DNA of 64,000 nt from NCBI GenBank assembly GCA_963277665.1, contig OY728122.1, positions 1,980,848,883 through 1,980,912,882 of the forward strand. The letters are read 5' to 3'. Position numbers and translations under genes: made by a program. Position 1 is the first letter of the stretch; each line of letters starts with the position of its first letter. Below are positions 46,471-60,399 of the stretch, one piece after another. The DNA comes from Viscum album. Taxonomy: Eukaryota > Streptophyta > Magnoliopsida > Santalales > Viscaceae. A model generated the notes under the pieces. It saw only the letters and a list, made by a program, of their open reading frames with translations. It ran no database searches and was not told the DNA's origin.

Positions 46471-48595
46471 AAAATAAGTAAGAACCCTGTAGATAATTAT
46501 AAGGATATGTTCTGTGATGTAAGTAAGGATAAGTATAAGAATAAGTTATAGTTCATGAAAATTTCACGTGTTTTGGTAAAGGATATACTGGGTGGTTTAC
46601 TTGAAATTACATCCCTGTTTGGGTACAATATGTGGATGCGGATCTGGAACATAGATACCATGCAGTAATAACTCCAAAAGCGTGCATTGAGATAGTCTCA
46701 ATTGTGACTTGGTACATAAAAATATGCCTACATATAGATCGGGTTTGATACTATTTATAGATATGCATTGTAATTTCAAAAATTTCTTAAGAACCATAAT
46801 GAATTTTTTAAATTGATAATAATCATGGATGACATTGGTTAAACCTAGGGAATCATATATATAAAATAAGGTGTCATGAATTACAATGATATAGTTTGCT
46901 GAGAGTTCGGGTAATGTAGACCATGGTGGAAGTAAGATTCAATTTCTTATATGTTGAAAAAGAGGGAACATGCATTCAACGGAATGTCTCATATAGAGAG
47001 GAATATGTTTTATCCGTGTAAAAGGATCCAGAGAAATTAATTTCCAAGGAAATTGAAAAAGTGTAGTTAAAAAGTTGTATGAGAAATAGGTATCCCTAAG
47101 ATATCATAGATGGTTAAATGATTTAAATGCGGAATGTATCAGAATTATGAATATAAACTCCCTTATAGTAATGATAATGAAGAGAATTGGAATGGTGTTA
47201 TGAGTAATGATTATACTGATGATGATGAGATGAGTATAAATGAAATATGAAAGGAATGATTCATTATAAAATGATATGATGATATGTAATTGTATTGATA
47301 AGGATGAGGTGAAATAATTTCTTTGATAAAGTATTGTACTTTTAGAATTTTATAAAGGAATCATAAAATATATAAGTACGTTTTATAAGTGTTTTTAATT
47401 ACAGATTTTCATGAATTTGTTAAATTGTACTTATGAATGGAAAAGTGATACTTGGATTAATGACAGATAAGCATTAATATGAGTCATATTATGAGATAAT
47501 TATGTGAGGATAAATTGAAGTGGGATATGAATAAAGTAAATAAGATATTATTGATTACCCCAGAACTGATTAATGATTTGTTGAAAAAGTGGTTTATTCT
47601 ATCACTGATAGAGTTTTTATATTTTTTATATTGATGAAAATTCACCAAAAATATGTGTTTTATTTATAGATCATGGAATAATATATTCTTTCAATAAGTT
47701 ATTTTGGTAATTGTTTTTATTACCATGTTGTAGGAAAATACATGATGAAGGTATTCAAATGTTTGGTATGTTGATATCAAGAGATACTTTATGCTATATG
47801 AGGGTCAGTGTTATGATAATTTTGATATATTTAGAGACCTTATTTATAAAGTTTTTGAAGTGCATATTATTTATTTGTCAAAAGGATAACCATTTATGAA
47901 ATGGATTAATTTTAACTCAAGACAAGTCCTTCTAGATAAATATATTATTTTACTATATGAATATTTATGAAAAACCTATTCTCATTATTTTTTTTGGTGA
48001 TAACTAAAGAATTGATGAATAAATTATCATTTTATTTGTGGATCTTGTTATCTACATGTTCTTTGGGAATGAAAAATACACCTTCAATTCCAGGAATAAG
48101 TGGAGAACTAGATGTTAGTATTTTCACAACCCAGGGCTAAATGTGTTATTTTTAAATGGAGTGAAATAAATTATGTATATATTCTAATCATAATTCTAAA
48201 ACATTTGGAAAAGGATATTGGAAAAAATTGTTGTTTGGTAATCATCTTTTTTTGATGATATCAATGATTTTTTTCATTAAATTTTGGCTTATGTTTTTAA
48301 GGTAGATTACACTATCTGGACCACTTACTTTCTTATGATTAGTGTTTTATATCACTCAATATAATTATTTAAGTATTTCTTCCATGTCCGAATATTCACT
48401 TCCCAACTAGGATGTCCTACTTGGAATCCATGTAATGAGTAATTTATCTAACATTTATGTTACTAACATTAACATTTTATGTTAAGTTTTATTATTAATT
48501 TGTACGATGTGGGTTTCTATGAAAAAAATTATATTCTAAAAATGTAACGGTAGAGATGAATTTTTAGGGAGAAATTCACTTTTTGGGGTCTATAA
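46471..48595 (+). other. Possible short interior of element C
   Basis: This lies between the two C copies. No intact gene. A polar, Asn/Asp/Glu-rich stretch of about 40 codons occurs near 47,130-47,250 and is unidentified. The segment ends in a purine-rich run (GGTAGAGATGAATTTTTAGG near 48,549) just before the second LTR-like copy, which could be a decayed polypurine tract. No PBS was found, so identity as an element interior is only inferred from position. Confidence 0.4.
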
Positions 48596-48916
48596 TATAA
48601 CATCCCAATATTTTGTGAAATTATTTTTTCCAAGTAGATTTTATCTTTCCATCATTTGGTGTGACTTGAAGCATTAATTTTTCTTGTGTAACAAGTATCA
48701 ATGAGTTTATATTGTATTACATGAACTAGTATGCTTTGATTGTTTTAAACAAAATTTATTGTTTTTCTTTCACTACACACAACACTATGATTAAACACAA
48801 CATTTTATATAATTAAAATATTATTATGGTAGTTATCACATAGACATTAAAATGAATGGTATGAATATGAATAATAAAATCTATTTTATGCGTGTATATT
48901 AAATGAATTCTTTGAA
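48596..48916 (+). repeat. Repeat C, copy 2, segment a
   Basis: Begins TATAACATCCC, parallel to TATAACTCC at 5,230. It matches copy 1 up to about 5,500, then is interrupted by the CACTA-like element and resumes at 52,273. Confidence 0.65.
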
Positions 48917-51295
48917 GACTAACATTACGTCAAAATTTGTATTTGGCGGCGGTTTAAACCGCCGTGAAATCATTCTACGATGGTTTTGGAAAACCGCGGC
49001 TAAATCGTGTGTCGGGAAATAATTAGAGGAAGTTTTTTAGCGGTGGTTTAAACCACCGCTAAATCGTTTTTAATTTTGTTTTTAATTTTTTTAAATTTTT
49101 TCATTTTTTAATTAGCGGCAGTTTTTAGCGGCAGCTTAAACCATCGCTAAATCAGTTTTAATTTTTTTTATTTTTTTTATTTTTTTTATTTTTTTATTTT
49201 TTATTTCTTTTTTTATATTAGTAAGTTATTTATTTATTTATTTATTTCAAAATTTTTTTGTTTATTATTTGTTTATTTCTTACTTAATTATTTATTTTCA
49301 CAATTTATTTATTTATTTTCGTAATTTATTTATTTATTTTCATAATTTATTTTTTTATTTATTTAATATTACCACGCACATGTCCATCATTCTCCAAGCA
49401 TAAGTCTTTGTCCATGCACATGCTCATGCACATGCACATGCCATATATATATAAATTCTACGTTGGGTGAGATTTAAACCCCTTACGTAGTGCTTATTCT
49501 CCAAAAACATTACCACTCCAGCAAGCTATTCTTGTGGTCCATAAATCGAGTTTAATATATTTATACACACACACACAAATATATATATATATATATATTA
49601 ATTGGAAAAACAAGTAATACATAACAAATAGATACATACTAAATAATTATTAATCAATAATCAATAATCAATAATTAATCATATATAATATATAAAATAT
49701 AAAATATAAAATATAATATATAAAATATAATATATAACATATAATATATAGAAAATAATACATATTACATAATATATAATATATAATGTCTAATATCTAA
49801 TATATAGTATATAATGTATTATATATTATATGTTATATATTATGTATTATATAATAGATAATATATAATACATAATATATAATTGATAACATATAATAGT
49901 TAATAGATAATAGATAATAGATAATAGATAATATATAATATATAATATATAACATAATATATATATAAGTAATGTATAAATAATAAATTAATTAAAAAAT
50001 AATTTTATATATAATACATAAAAAAATTAATAAAAAATTAATAAATAAAAAATAAATAAATACATAAATACATAAAATAATAAAAAATAATAATAAAAAA
50101 TAGAAAATTATTAATAATTAGTAATTAATAAAAAATAAATAGTATATAGTAATTAATTAATAATTAATAATTAATAATTAATAATTAATAAATAATAATT
50201 AATAATGACTAATAATTAATAATTATTCAGTAACAATAAATAATTAATAATTAATAATTTATATTTAAAAATTTATAAATAATTAATACATAATTAATAA
50301 ATAAATAACAAATAATTAATAAATATTTAATAATGAATAAATAAATAATAAATTAATAATCAACTAATAATAAATTAATATTTAGTAAATTAAAAATAAA
50401 TTAATAAATAATAAACAATAAATAATATAGAAGAAATAATAAATAAAAAATAAATAAATAAAAATATAAATAAATCGATAAATAAAATATAATTAATTAA
50501 AAATTAATAATTAATAATAACTAATAATTAAAAATTGGTAATTATAGAATGAATAATTCTTAATTAATAATTAATATTTTAATTTTAATATTTAATAAAT
50601 AATTAATAATTAATCAATAATTAATTAATATATAATCAATAAATAATCAGTAATAAATAAATTAATACCTAAATAAATAGATAAATAAATAATAAATAAT
50701 TAATAATTAATAATTAATAATCACTAATAATTAATATTTGCTAAGTATAAAATTAACAATTCTAAATTAATAATTAATATATTAATTTTAATATTTAATA
50801 TGCAATATGCAATATTTAATATTTAATAAATAAATAAATAAATAAATAATTATAAATACATAATCCATAAATAATAAATAAACAATAATTAATAAATGAA
50901 TAATAAATTAGTAATATATTAATATTTAGTAAATTGAAAATAAATAATAAATAATAAAGAATAAAGAATAAATAATAAAGAATAAATAATAAATAATAAA
51001 TAACAAATAATAAATAATAAAGAAATAAATACATAACTAAATAAATAGATAAATAAATAATAAATAATAAATAATAACTAATAACTAATAACTAATAATT
51101 TATAATTTATAATTAATAAATAAAAATGAATCAATTAATAATTAGTAATTTATTAATAAATAATGAATAACAAATAAATAATTAAATTATAAATAAATAA
51201 TTAAAAAATAATTAATAATATAGTAATAAATAATAAAAGAATAATAATAAATAATTGATGAATTAAAAATAAATTAATAATTAATGTGTACATAA

Positions 51296-51330
<35 letters not shown>

Positions 51331-52269
51331 ATATATAATTATAAATAATATAAAAATAAAATTAAAAAATTATTAATTAAATTAACAATCAATTAATTAA
51401 TTAATATTAAAAAAATAAATAATTAAATACATAAATAAATAAATAAATAAATAAATCATAAAATGTTAAGAACCTCTCTAAACCCTAAAAACACTAAAAT
51501 GGACCTAAAATATGATGTGATAATCATTTTCAAGTGCCACAACTATTCAAATCAAAGATCGTGAAATGAGCTTCGATATGATATGTGGTATAGGGAGAAT
51601 GGACACATGGATCAAAAGTTATAACCGTTTGAATTTTAAGAAATCAGTGTCTGCAACTAAAACCTCTATTTTAGAGGCCTTCTAGGCCTTTCTGGTGGAA
51701 TTAAGAGTTATGGTTGTTTGAAGTTCGAGTTTAATTTTCAACTTTTGAATTTTGAATATAATTTTTTCCTTTGATTGTCACACAATTTAAATATCACTTG
51801 GTTTTTTCTCATTTGATAAACTTCAATTAGACTTGTGGAGAAGAAAAGGACTCAGATCAGAAGATATTGTCATTTCATGCCGAAGTCTATTTCTCTACTT
51901 ATTTAAGATTTTCTTTCCATTTAAAAATAGTATTAACTAATAATTATATATATTAATTAATTGAAACATAATAAATATATAAATTCATAAATAATAAAAG
52001 ATATTTAATTGTAAATAACAAATAAATAATAATTAATAAATAATTTTTCAAATTTTTTCAAAAATGTTTTTATTAAATTTTGTGGCGGTTTTCCAAAAAA
52101 CCGCCGCTATTTCATGGTGGTTTTTTTAAAAATAGAAATTAAAATTTTTAAAATTATTTAGATGATATTTTAAAAAAATATATTAAAATAATTTTTTTAA
52201 TAAAAATTAGGGGTGGTTTCTTCAAGGCGGTTTTTAAAACCACCGCTAAAACACTGTTTTCTCGAAGTG
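48917..52269. mobile_element. CACTA-like non-autonomous DNA transposon
   Basis: Both ends carry clusters of GCGG(T/C)GGTTT-type subterminal repeats in both orientations: 48,951-48,972, 49,038-49,064 and 49,110-49,145 on the left, 52,082-52,110 and 52,210-52,252 on the right. The right end, read inward, is CACTTCGAGAAAAC, near the common plant terminus CACTACAAGAAAA. The left end GACTAAC is degenerate. The flanking triplets GAA and TAA could be a 3-bp duplication with one change. Repeat C copy 1 lacks this segment. No transposase frame exists. Confidence 0.65.
49140..51460. repeat. Near-pure A/T low-complexity tract
   Basis: About 2.3 kb made almost only of short words such as AATAAATA, TAATTAATAATT and ATATAATAT, with long stretches holding only a few G or C. 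Clean runs include (AAAT)n at about 51,293-51,335 and (TA)n at about 49,577-49,598. The block 49,370-49,570 is less biased. Frames inside, such as the 72-codon Leu/Tyr-rich frame at 50,816-51,034, are composition artefacts. Confidence 0.9.
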
Positions 52270-52272
52270 TAA

Positions 52273-55200
52273 TTAAATAGAATTGAAAATAATAACTATT
52301 TGAAAATAATTGAAATATAATTATGAAAAAACAAATTTTTATGCAAACGAAGGTGTTTTACATCAAAAAAATAAAAACCTACTTCGGTTGAATTATTTTA
52401 ATTAAATATATATACTATAAATTCAATCAAATATTTCAAAATAACATTATTTTTTGTATACAAGTAGAATAAAAAATCCAATTTTATACATAAAAAGTGT
52501 ACTTTTCTAAAAATAGGGTTTTCCACCTTTTTTGGTTCCCATACATTAAAGGGAAAATTTTACTCATTTATAAAATTAATATTATAAAAAAAAATTCAAT
52601 TTTAATATTTAAAATTATCAAAGTGTTATGTTTTTGGATTTCTATTAAATGCTTAATTTTTTTAATGAATAATGAAGAAAATGTACTGGTATTTGAAAAC
52701 TGCCTTTTCATTTAATTTATTTTTAAATTTAATTTATATTTTAAATTATTTTTATTTTATAATTATTTTTATTTTAATTCTATTAATCCAATTAAGGTCA
52801 TTATAATCAATTTGAAATTGAAATTTTACATAAAAACATTATAAAATGTGGAATTATTTCTCTTCAAAAACCCACACTCACATTGCACATACATGATTGA
52901 TATTATATAAAATTCTAATAGTAATGAGCATAGAATTTAGAAAAATGGTTTCCATAAATAGAATAATAGTAATTTATATTATATATAAAGGTAAAAATAA
53001 TTTTTTACCAAATTTATTTGTGATAATAGTAAAAAACTATTAACAAAATTATGCTTAAAATAACATTTTCCACATTACATGCATTTTTATGTAAAATAAT
53101 TTTACACCAAAATTTGACTTTTTTAATGAATTTTACATCATATTGAGAATAAGTGGAAAAAAACTATCTAATAAAAATCGTTTTAATTTTTATTTTAAAT
53201 GGTCAATTACCTATATAAATAAAAAGGTACAACTTAGTGTGATAAAAAAACTAAATGGGTAAAATTGGGTGAATATAAAGACTAAAAAGTATGAATATTT
53301 TTCTATGTGTGAGGTGCTTCCTGGGCACAACAACCGTCTCATTAATTATTTTTCTATTTTTTGGCACATGACGTAAGGGTGAACTCCTAATAGTGAATAC
53401 TTTTGGGTTTTTAGAGAGATGACACTCATCCACATATATAAAAAGGTACTCATTCCCCTAGCCAAATCACACTGTAATAACGTTTTTCATATAAAATAAC
53501 TCCCTAATGAAATTCCAAAATTTCAAAAACTCATCATAAAATCCTTACTTCATTCAAAAGTATTTCATAGTAAGGATTTTAGAGTAATCATAAGGTGGAT
53601 ACATGATGAAGAGGAAATATTCATCAATGAGAATTTTTGAATTTCTTCCTCTAACCCTATAAATTTATTTTAAATCATGATTATATAAAAAATCATTATT
53701 ATACATATAATTTGGCGTTTTTACATTATGTTAATGACATATACACATCTCAATATCCATAAAATGGGTTACGAAATCATCGTTCTTTTATATGTTGTCT
53801 TCCCCATCATGAACCAATGCCATTTTTTTCATTACCACTTCTTAAGTACTACTGTAATGACTTATTTATATTTTATATATGATATTTAGGTTATTTATGA
53901 TTTTATTACGATTATAGAATTATTAAATCAAAAAAACTTTCATACATTACATTTTTTGGTTATAAGATAACATCTTTCGAGTGTACAGAGAAATTCCTCC
54001 TTAGGTGGTAAGGTAATTCATTCAAGATTTACATTGAATGTACTAAGGAAGGGATTAATAAGAATATGTGATATATATGAAATAAAAATTATTTTAGAAT
54101 GATAACATATATCATTTTATTTTATTTCATTCAAACTGAAATGAAAACGAATAAACAGATTTCATGTTTATGTATACCCTACCATGACCATGAAGGGTGT
54201 ATTTCATTTTCTATCACTAAATTTTATGGAATACGATAAATCAATATGTACTATGTATATATGATCTATATAAAATGGTTATTATTTAGGAGATTATAGA
54301 ACAATAATTATTTTAAGAGGACAAAAATATTACAACTATAAACATATATGAAGAAAACATTTATTTCCTTCAAACACAACTTTAACATGGAATTGATAAA
54401 AAATTTAATAAAATAAAAAAATAAAAAACATATATTTTATTAAATATATAAATATAGTACGTTAATATATTTATAGTAAACATATATTTATTATGCATGG
54501 TTGTTCAAATTATTTCAATGTTAGTCAAGATTTTGTTAAGGGATTTATGTATCACTTGTTACTTTTGTGAGACTCATGCCATATTCTCCACATATTTTCA
54601 TTATGTGGTTTATATAATACCCATGAATGTACTTTATGATTCATATCCTTAAAATTATGGTTATTTACATATCTATTTTATTATCAATCTTTTATGAGGG
54701 TTATGATTCGTTATTCACCCAAGCAGTAAGGCATTTTTATCTCAATTTCATTCTTTGTAGTTGTATGTTATGTTGTGGAACAATAATAATTTTTGAGGTG
54801 TGTATACATGTTATGTGAAATTTAATATATTTATTCTCATGATATTTTATTTCTTCATTTTATTTTACCTTACATGGGGCTTATAATTCAAGGGTTCCAA
54901 CGTGGTAAGGATTTTATGTTACAATCTCATGGTTTATCGATACTATTGACCATAATGTATCCAATGTTGAAATATTATGACCCACCCCTAAATAAATATT
55001 ATGAACTAGCACTTCCTCTATTTATTTCATGAGAATACATGTTTTACATTCATTTTCATCTATTGATCTACTGAAAAGTTCAAAGGAATATTTTTTCATC
55101 TTTTTGGCAGAAAAATACTTTTTCTTTTAAAACCATGTTTTATAAGAACAATTTAAAAAAAATTAAAAATTTATTTTTAAAAAAGGTGAAGTTATATTTC

Positions 55201-56760
55201 TCATCGAGTTTTTAATTTCTTTTATAGAGTCATTTATTTTTTTTATATGTTATTTTTCAAAATATAGGTCTTAAAAAAATTTTATATATTAAAAATTGTT
55301 TTTCAAAGTGGAAAGGATAATTTATTCATGAAATGTTTCTAATGATCATTCCAAATTATTTTGTATCTAAGGTCACATATTTTGATGTTACATATGAATT
55401 AATGAGGGTTCTTGTATAGGGTTGTCATTAAAATTTATTCTTTTAATATTTTATGTTTTGAAATAATGATTTTTATGAATCCTATTTCTCTTGCATATAA
55501 TTTAATATGATGATAAGATTATGAAACATGATTCAACACATGTATCATTAAAGGGGTAAATGATTATAAAACAAATAAATTTTCCATAGGTGATGATATG
55601 ATTAAAATATTAAGTTACACATTTTATTTCACGGGTTATGATAGGATGAATCTGTCACGATGTTCTGTCACACGCATGTATGGTTTTCATTAAGTTATAG
55701 CGGTTACGTTATAAACAATGATTGTGGTTACATTATAACCAAATATGGGTGGTAAATTGATCTAAATACAATGAGTTGAGTATTGATTTATATATTATGA
55801 TATATACATGAAGGTAAATGGTAGTGAAATCATTTTATTTGGGAACATTCCCCACGATTATTGTTTCAAGGGTGAACCATTTCTAAATTGATGTTATTTA
55901 TGTGCATATAATTCATGTACATAATGTTTTGATTCCACCTAATTAACTATTAGAAATGTTTTTTTGAAATTTATTACATGTTTAAAATGTTATTATTGAA
56001 CCTCATTACATGTTCATAATTTTATTAGTGAACCTGATTACATGTTAATAATGTTATGCATGAACCTAATCACATGTTCAATGTGATATTAATGGAACAT
56101 TAATTCATGTCAATAATGCTTTGTGTGGAATTTGTTTCTTGTCCATATGTTTATTCATGGTCAATATTTCATTTCTGTATCATAATGATATGAGTTATTT
56201 CTATTTATATGTTTTTACAATATAATAAGATGTTGTTTTCCCAAAAACAACATCATATGCCAAGGTTATTCTCTCATGTATAACGTTCCTTGATTCTCTT
56301 ATGATTTATATATTATTAAATTAAAATATTTATGAAATAACTATTTTTTATTATCTATGATATGTATTTACTTCAATACACATGTTAATGATCACATACC
56401 CTTATTATTATGTTTTTTTATCATATGTTCATAGATGGACATATCATCGTTTTCCCTCTACGGAGCATTTAGGACAAGAATTTATTATCCCTCATTTACT
56501 AGGATATGAAAATTGTGTATTTTTTGTATTACTAAGAGGATAATTATGCAAGAATATCTTTTTGGGAGATGTTGAAGATATTTCTTGAATTAAGGAGATA
56601 GTGATCCTTTATTCCATTCACAGAATACTATTAAATTCTTTGGATTTTTGTGTATGTAATGTAATGAATATTCCTATAAAGATGTAATATTCATGTATGA
56701 TTATACTGGGACATTATATTTGAAATAAACATTTCAAAATTAACTTATGGGATATTTAGA
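52273..56760 (+). repeat. Repeat C, copy 2, segment b
   Basis: Uninterrupted counterpart of copy 1 pieces 5,500-7,079, 19,166-20,622, 33,468-34,093 and 45,086-46,470. Sites equivalent to the E1, Copia and E2 insertions fall near 53,785, 54,800 and at 55,386-55,390. There is no long reading frame. The total length of a C LTR without insertions is about 5 kb in both copies. Confidence 0.7.
53435..53444 (+). promoter_or_regulatory. TATA box of repeat C, copy 2
   Basis: TATATAAAAA is followed by GGTACTCATTCCCCT. It lies at the position equivalent to the TATA box at 6,723 in copy 1, inside a stretch alignable between the two copies. Confidence 0.5.
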
Positions 56761-57913
56761 TATTTTCAAGAAAAAATATTTAATTTTATGTGAGTAGTAA
56801 ATAATACAATTTTTTTAAACATTCACTTCTTTTAATTAAATTAAGTAATATAAATTCCCCACTAATATTGAAATTATATTTTATATAATATAAGTATTAT
56901 TTATATATATTTAATCCAATTATTTAAATTTGAATCAACTTTATATTGTATTTTAGTAAAATTTCATTTTTCAATTAGGAAAAGAAATTATTTTTGAACT
57001 AATTTAAAGTGAATAAATTTTAAATTTTTTCCCAAGTATATAAAAGAGTTTATCTATGATCATGATAGTAATATTAATAATTTTTTCATACGGTTGAATA
57101 CAAAATTAAAAATATATTTAGTTTCATATGAATAGAAAATTTGTTAGAAACTTGTTTGGTGTTTCATAAAGGATGAAATGGAGATCACTTATAGTCATGA
57201 CTTCTTTGGATAAATCCTAGAAAAAATATATGGATGAAAATTAGTTGTAATAATTTATCAAATAAATATATATGTTAGAAAATTATGTAACCGTATTTTG
57301 ATAAGTGTGGTAAAAATATTTCTTTTAAGTGACTGGAAAATTATGGAAGTGCTATCGATATAGTATGTAAGATTATTGGGCTAATAACTAAAAAGAAAAG
57401 AGCCTTAAACAATAAATAAATAGGGTACGTGATATCCATTTATCTTTGATATGTTTTAGTTTCAATGATATGGGTCATTATGTTAACATGTGTCAAATTA
57501 AATTTCCTCGTAATGGAAATCCGAATGATCAAAAGGAAAAAGGAGGGGAGAATATTTTTCTACTACTATGGTATATTTTGGGTCATTAAGTGATGTTTTC
57601 AAAGGAATGTGATTATTTTTTTCTAATTGTTACGATACACTATTTGTCACTATATCATTCAATTCCTTCATTTTATGAACGTTTTTTGAAATATTGAAAT
57701 ATTTTCTCATTAATGCAATAAAATACATTTAGTGAAAAATCATGATGGAAATATTAAAGTAGAAAATAATTTTAGCCACCTTCATATTGTTATTATTGGG
57801 ATGGTATTTCCTAAAATACTAGTTTTACATAATAGAGTATTATAAAATTATATGTGTGGGTTTTATTTTACTTTTTCATGATATGATAGATTCCAATTGG
57901 AATTTTAATATCC
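56761..57913 (+). pseudogene. Gag/protease-like remnant after repeat C copy 2
   Basis: At 57,452-57,493 the plus strand encodes CFSFNDMGHYVNMC, a zinc knuckle of C-x2-C-x4-H-x4-C spacing in which the second Cys is Phe, as in the third knuckle of E2 gag. About 140 bases later a stretch (57,630-57,660) resembles a decayed retropepsin DSGATHSF site, though none of the catalytic bases is certain. Both are in the order gag then protease. The position downstream of an LTR-like copy in the same orientation suggests the interior of a C-family element. The frame is otherwise destroyed. Confidence 0.55.
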
Positions 57914-60273
57914 TGGGTCCGAAATCCACTTGACTGGTGCCCTGTACTAGGTTGGCCACATGGACCCAAACACATTTCACTAAATGATAGAGGATTCCGA
58001 CTAGCAGTGAGGGTCTTGTGTTCTATAGTGGTGAAATGATTCCCTCATTGCTAGATTGTGATACAATGAATTAAATAATGACAATAGCAGAAGCAGTAAA
58101 CAACATGTAGCAGAAGTGAATAATGGAAGACTACAAGGTAAAGACAACCAAGAGGCATAACATATCACAATAAACTATCATGTTACATGTTCTAAGAAAA
58201 AAACGAAAACTATATACACTACAATCAAGTAAAAATACAATACTAAGGTATAACTATACAAAATGAAACACAATAGTATCACAAGCCTTGGTTTGGTCAC
58301 TTTCTCTATAGCTTCTATGCATCAATCAAGTACCTTTATAAGAAGCCTCTCACCAATCTACAAATGTAGAAATATATACTTTTATGGCACAAAATCCTGA
58401 CCCAAACAAGGTGTGAGAAATAAATCCCAATAGACAACCACCAAAGGTCTTTTCTAATCAATCAATGAGTTTAGGCAATAGTTGTGTACAATTGTGAAAT
58501 GCAGTAACTAAAATACACATAAAAGTAAATAATTTTACAAGTACTGGCATTCATTTACATTCATTTCACGTTCTCAAATCAATTAAATTTCATAGAATTA
58601 TATATGTCTCGGGGTCTGGCCTAATCCTTTAAATCTCTTATATAAGTTAAATACAATAGATACATCAGCGGGCTATCTAAAAAAAGATGTAATGACAGAA
58701 TCCAGGCTTGTGCTTTGGCCTGGCTGACACATCAGGATTCATTACATTCCATCATTTAATTATGACTAGAGACAGTTCTTGAGATACCTAATTTGGAATT
58801 CAATTATCACTATATGTGTAATCTTACCGACATCATACCAGTCCATACCCAGTGGTCATACTAGGGAGCCCTAGTTTCACTCTCAATGTTGGTATAGGTT
58901 CATGCGAGTCTGTCCTCCGCGGTCTAACTAGGGATCTCAAGGTATCACACTATGTGCAATATAAGATTATTTCAATTTAGTCTATCCCTTCTAGTCGTAC
59001 TAGGGAGCCCATGTGTCACTAATAACATATAAATCAGAAGCCACTCGAGTTCTTCCATGGCATTATAAACTGAATCCTTGTATCACCCAAGGAACATGTT
59101 ATAATTTTCATGCCAGTCCATATATGACGTTCTAAGCCGAACCCATGTATCACAGAACACTATTTACTATTTACTCATAAATATTCCAAAAACCCTTCCA
59201 ATCTGCATTAAATTGTAAAAACACTCCAAGGAAAATGGGCAACCACAATACTCAAGAAATAATAAAAAAAAGATTATAATTCTAATGCAATTGAAATTCC
59301 ATTTAACAACTTAGTTCATTTTAAACAACCCTAAAAAGGGAATGAAGTCATATCCATCAACATCCTTGTCCAAAATGGCTATACAATAGTTTTCCAAGGG
59401 AATCACACCCACTAGGTGGCCCTTAATCAAACAAAAAGCTAATCATGATTAAATTCATGGAATTAATTACTAGAAAAATATTATGTAATTTTAATGATCA
59501 AAATTCCTTTACGGAGACACCCTGAACATGTTTATATGGAACAAAAAAGACATATAAACATCTCAACAATTAATAAGAGGCATGAGAGAACCTAGCTCAT
59601 CATAGTATGAATCTCTTTGTCTAGCCTCGAGTTCTTATTCGATCTAGAAAGACAATGATATAAGAAAAATGGATAAACACTCAACCTTAAATAAAATCCT
59701 CGAGAAAAAGAATCTGATAAAATGGCTCATGTGTACTCGAGAGATTACCAGTATGGTTCAAACACAATTGGCAGCGATCGAATCAATGTTTGGATGAAGA
59801 TTTCGGAGATGGTAAAATTTCCAGCGGTGCTTGTTCTTCAAACCAGAGATCCCATTATCCAAACTACATAATAGGGAGGCTACAACCCATTTTAAATGAA
59901 AAAATAAATACACGACATGTAATACAATACATCCAATGTGTATATCTTTTTACTATTCATTTGGTAGCTGAATTATGCCTCCTTAATTTCCAGGGCCAAT
60001 CGAAATAAATACACTCTATGTACTAAGATGTACATGGTGTGTAGATGGGTTTTCTTCATTTTCAATCTGACATTCCCACACGCCATGTATTCCCTTCATA
60101 CACATCCACACTACGTTGAGTGTACATAGAATTACATGGCATGTAACCCTATATCATCCCATGTGAGAGTAAGATTCTAGTACTTGTCTAGTTTTCCCGT
60201 GTTTTTTCAAAAAGAATTCAAGTAAAAAGAATAAAAGAAACCATTCCACAAAAAGAAGAACCATGTTCTCACA
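57914..60273 (-). repeat. Element D 3' LTR (left boundary tentative)
   Basis: On the minus strand the LTR would start TGTGAGAACATGG at 60,273, directly after a polypurine tract, and end near 57,914 (GGACCCA). Only one copy is in the window, so the ends are inferred. It contains degenerate repeats around CTAGGGAGCCC plus a TATCAC/GTCAC phrase (58,855-59,160), like the tandem repeats in the E1 and E2 LTRs. No gene; a plus-strand frame at 59,790-60,008 has no known relatives. Confidence 0.5.
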
Positions 60274-60286
60274 AACTTCCTCCCTT
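60274..60286 (-). other. Element D polypurine tract
   Basis: The minus strand reads AAGGGAGGAAGTT just before TGTGAGAAC. Confidence 0.65.
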
Positions 60287-60399
60287 GAATCAATACTTCC
60301 CCGAATTTCCCTTCCACGAGTAGTAAAGGAGTATATGAGAATAACATTGGAAACTGAACATGTACGTCATTCCCTCTACCAAGTCTCGTAATGTACTCG

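Noticed and set aside
50816..51034. A Leu/Tyr/Ile-rich frame that looks like a membrane protein
   Set aside because: It translates pure A/T low-complexity sequence, which gives such residues in any frame.
59790..60008. A 72-codon plus-strand frame upstream of element D integrase
   Set aside because: It is antisense inside the inferred D LTR and shows no recognisable domain.
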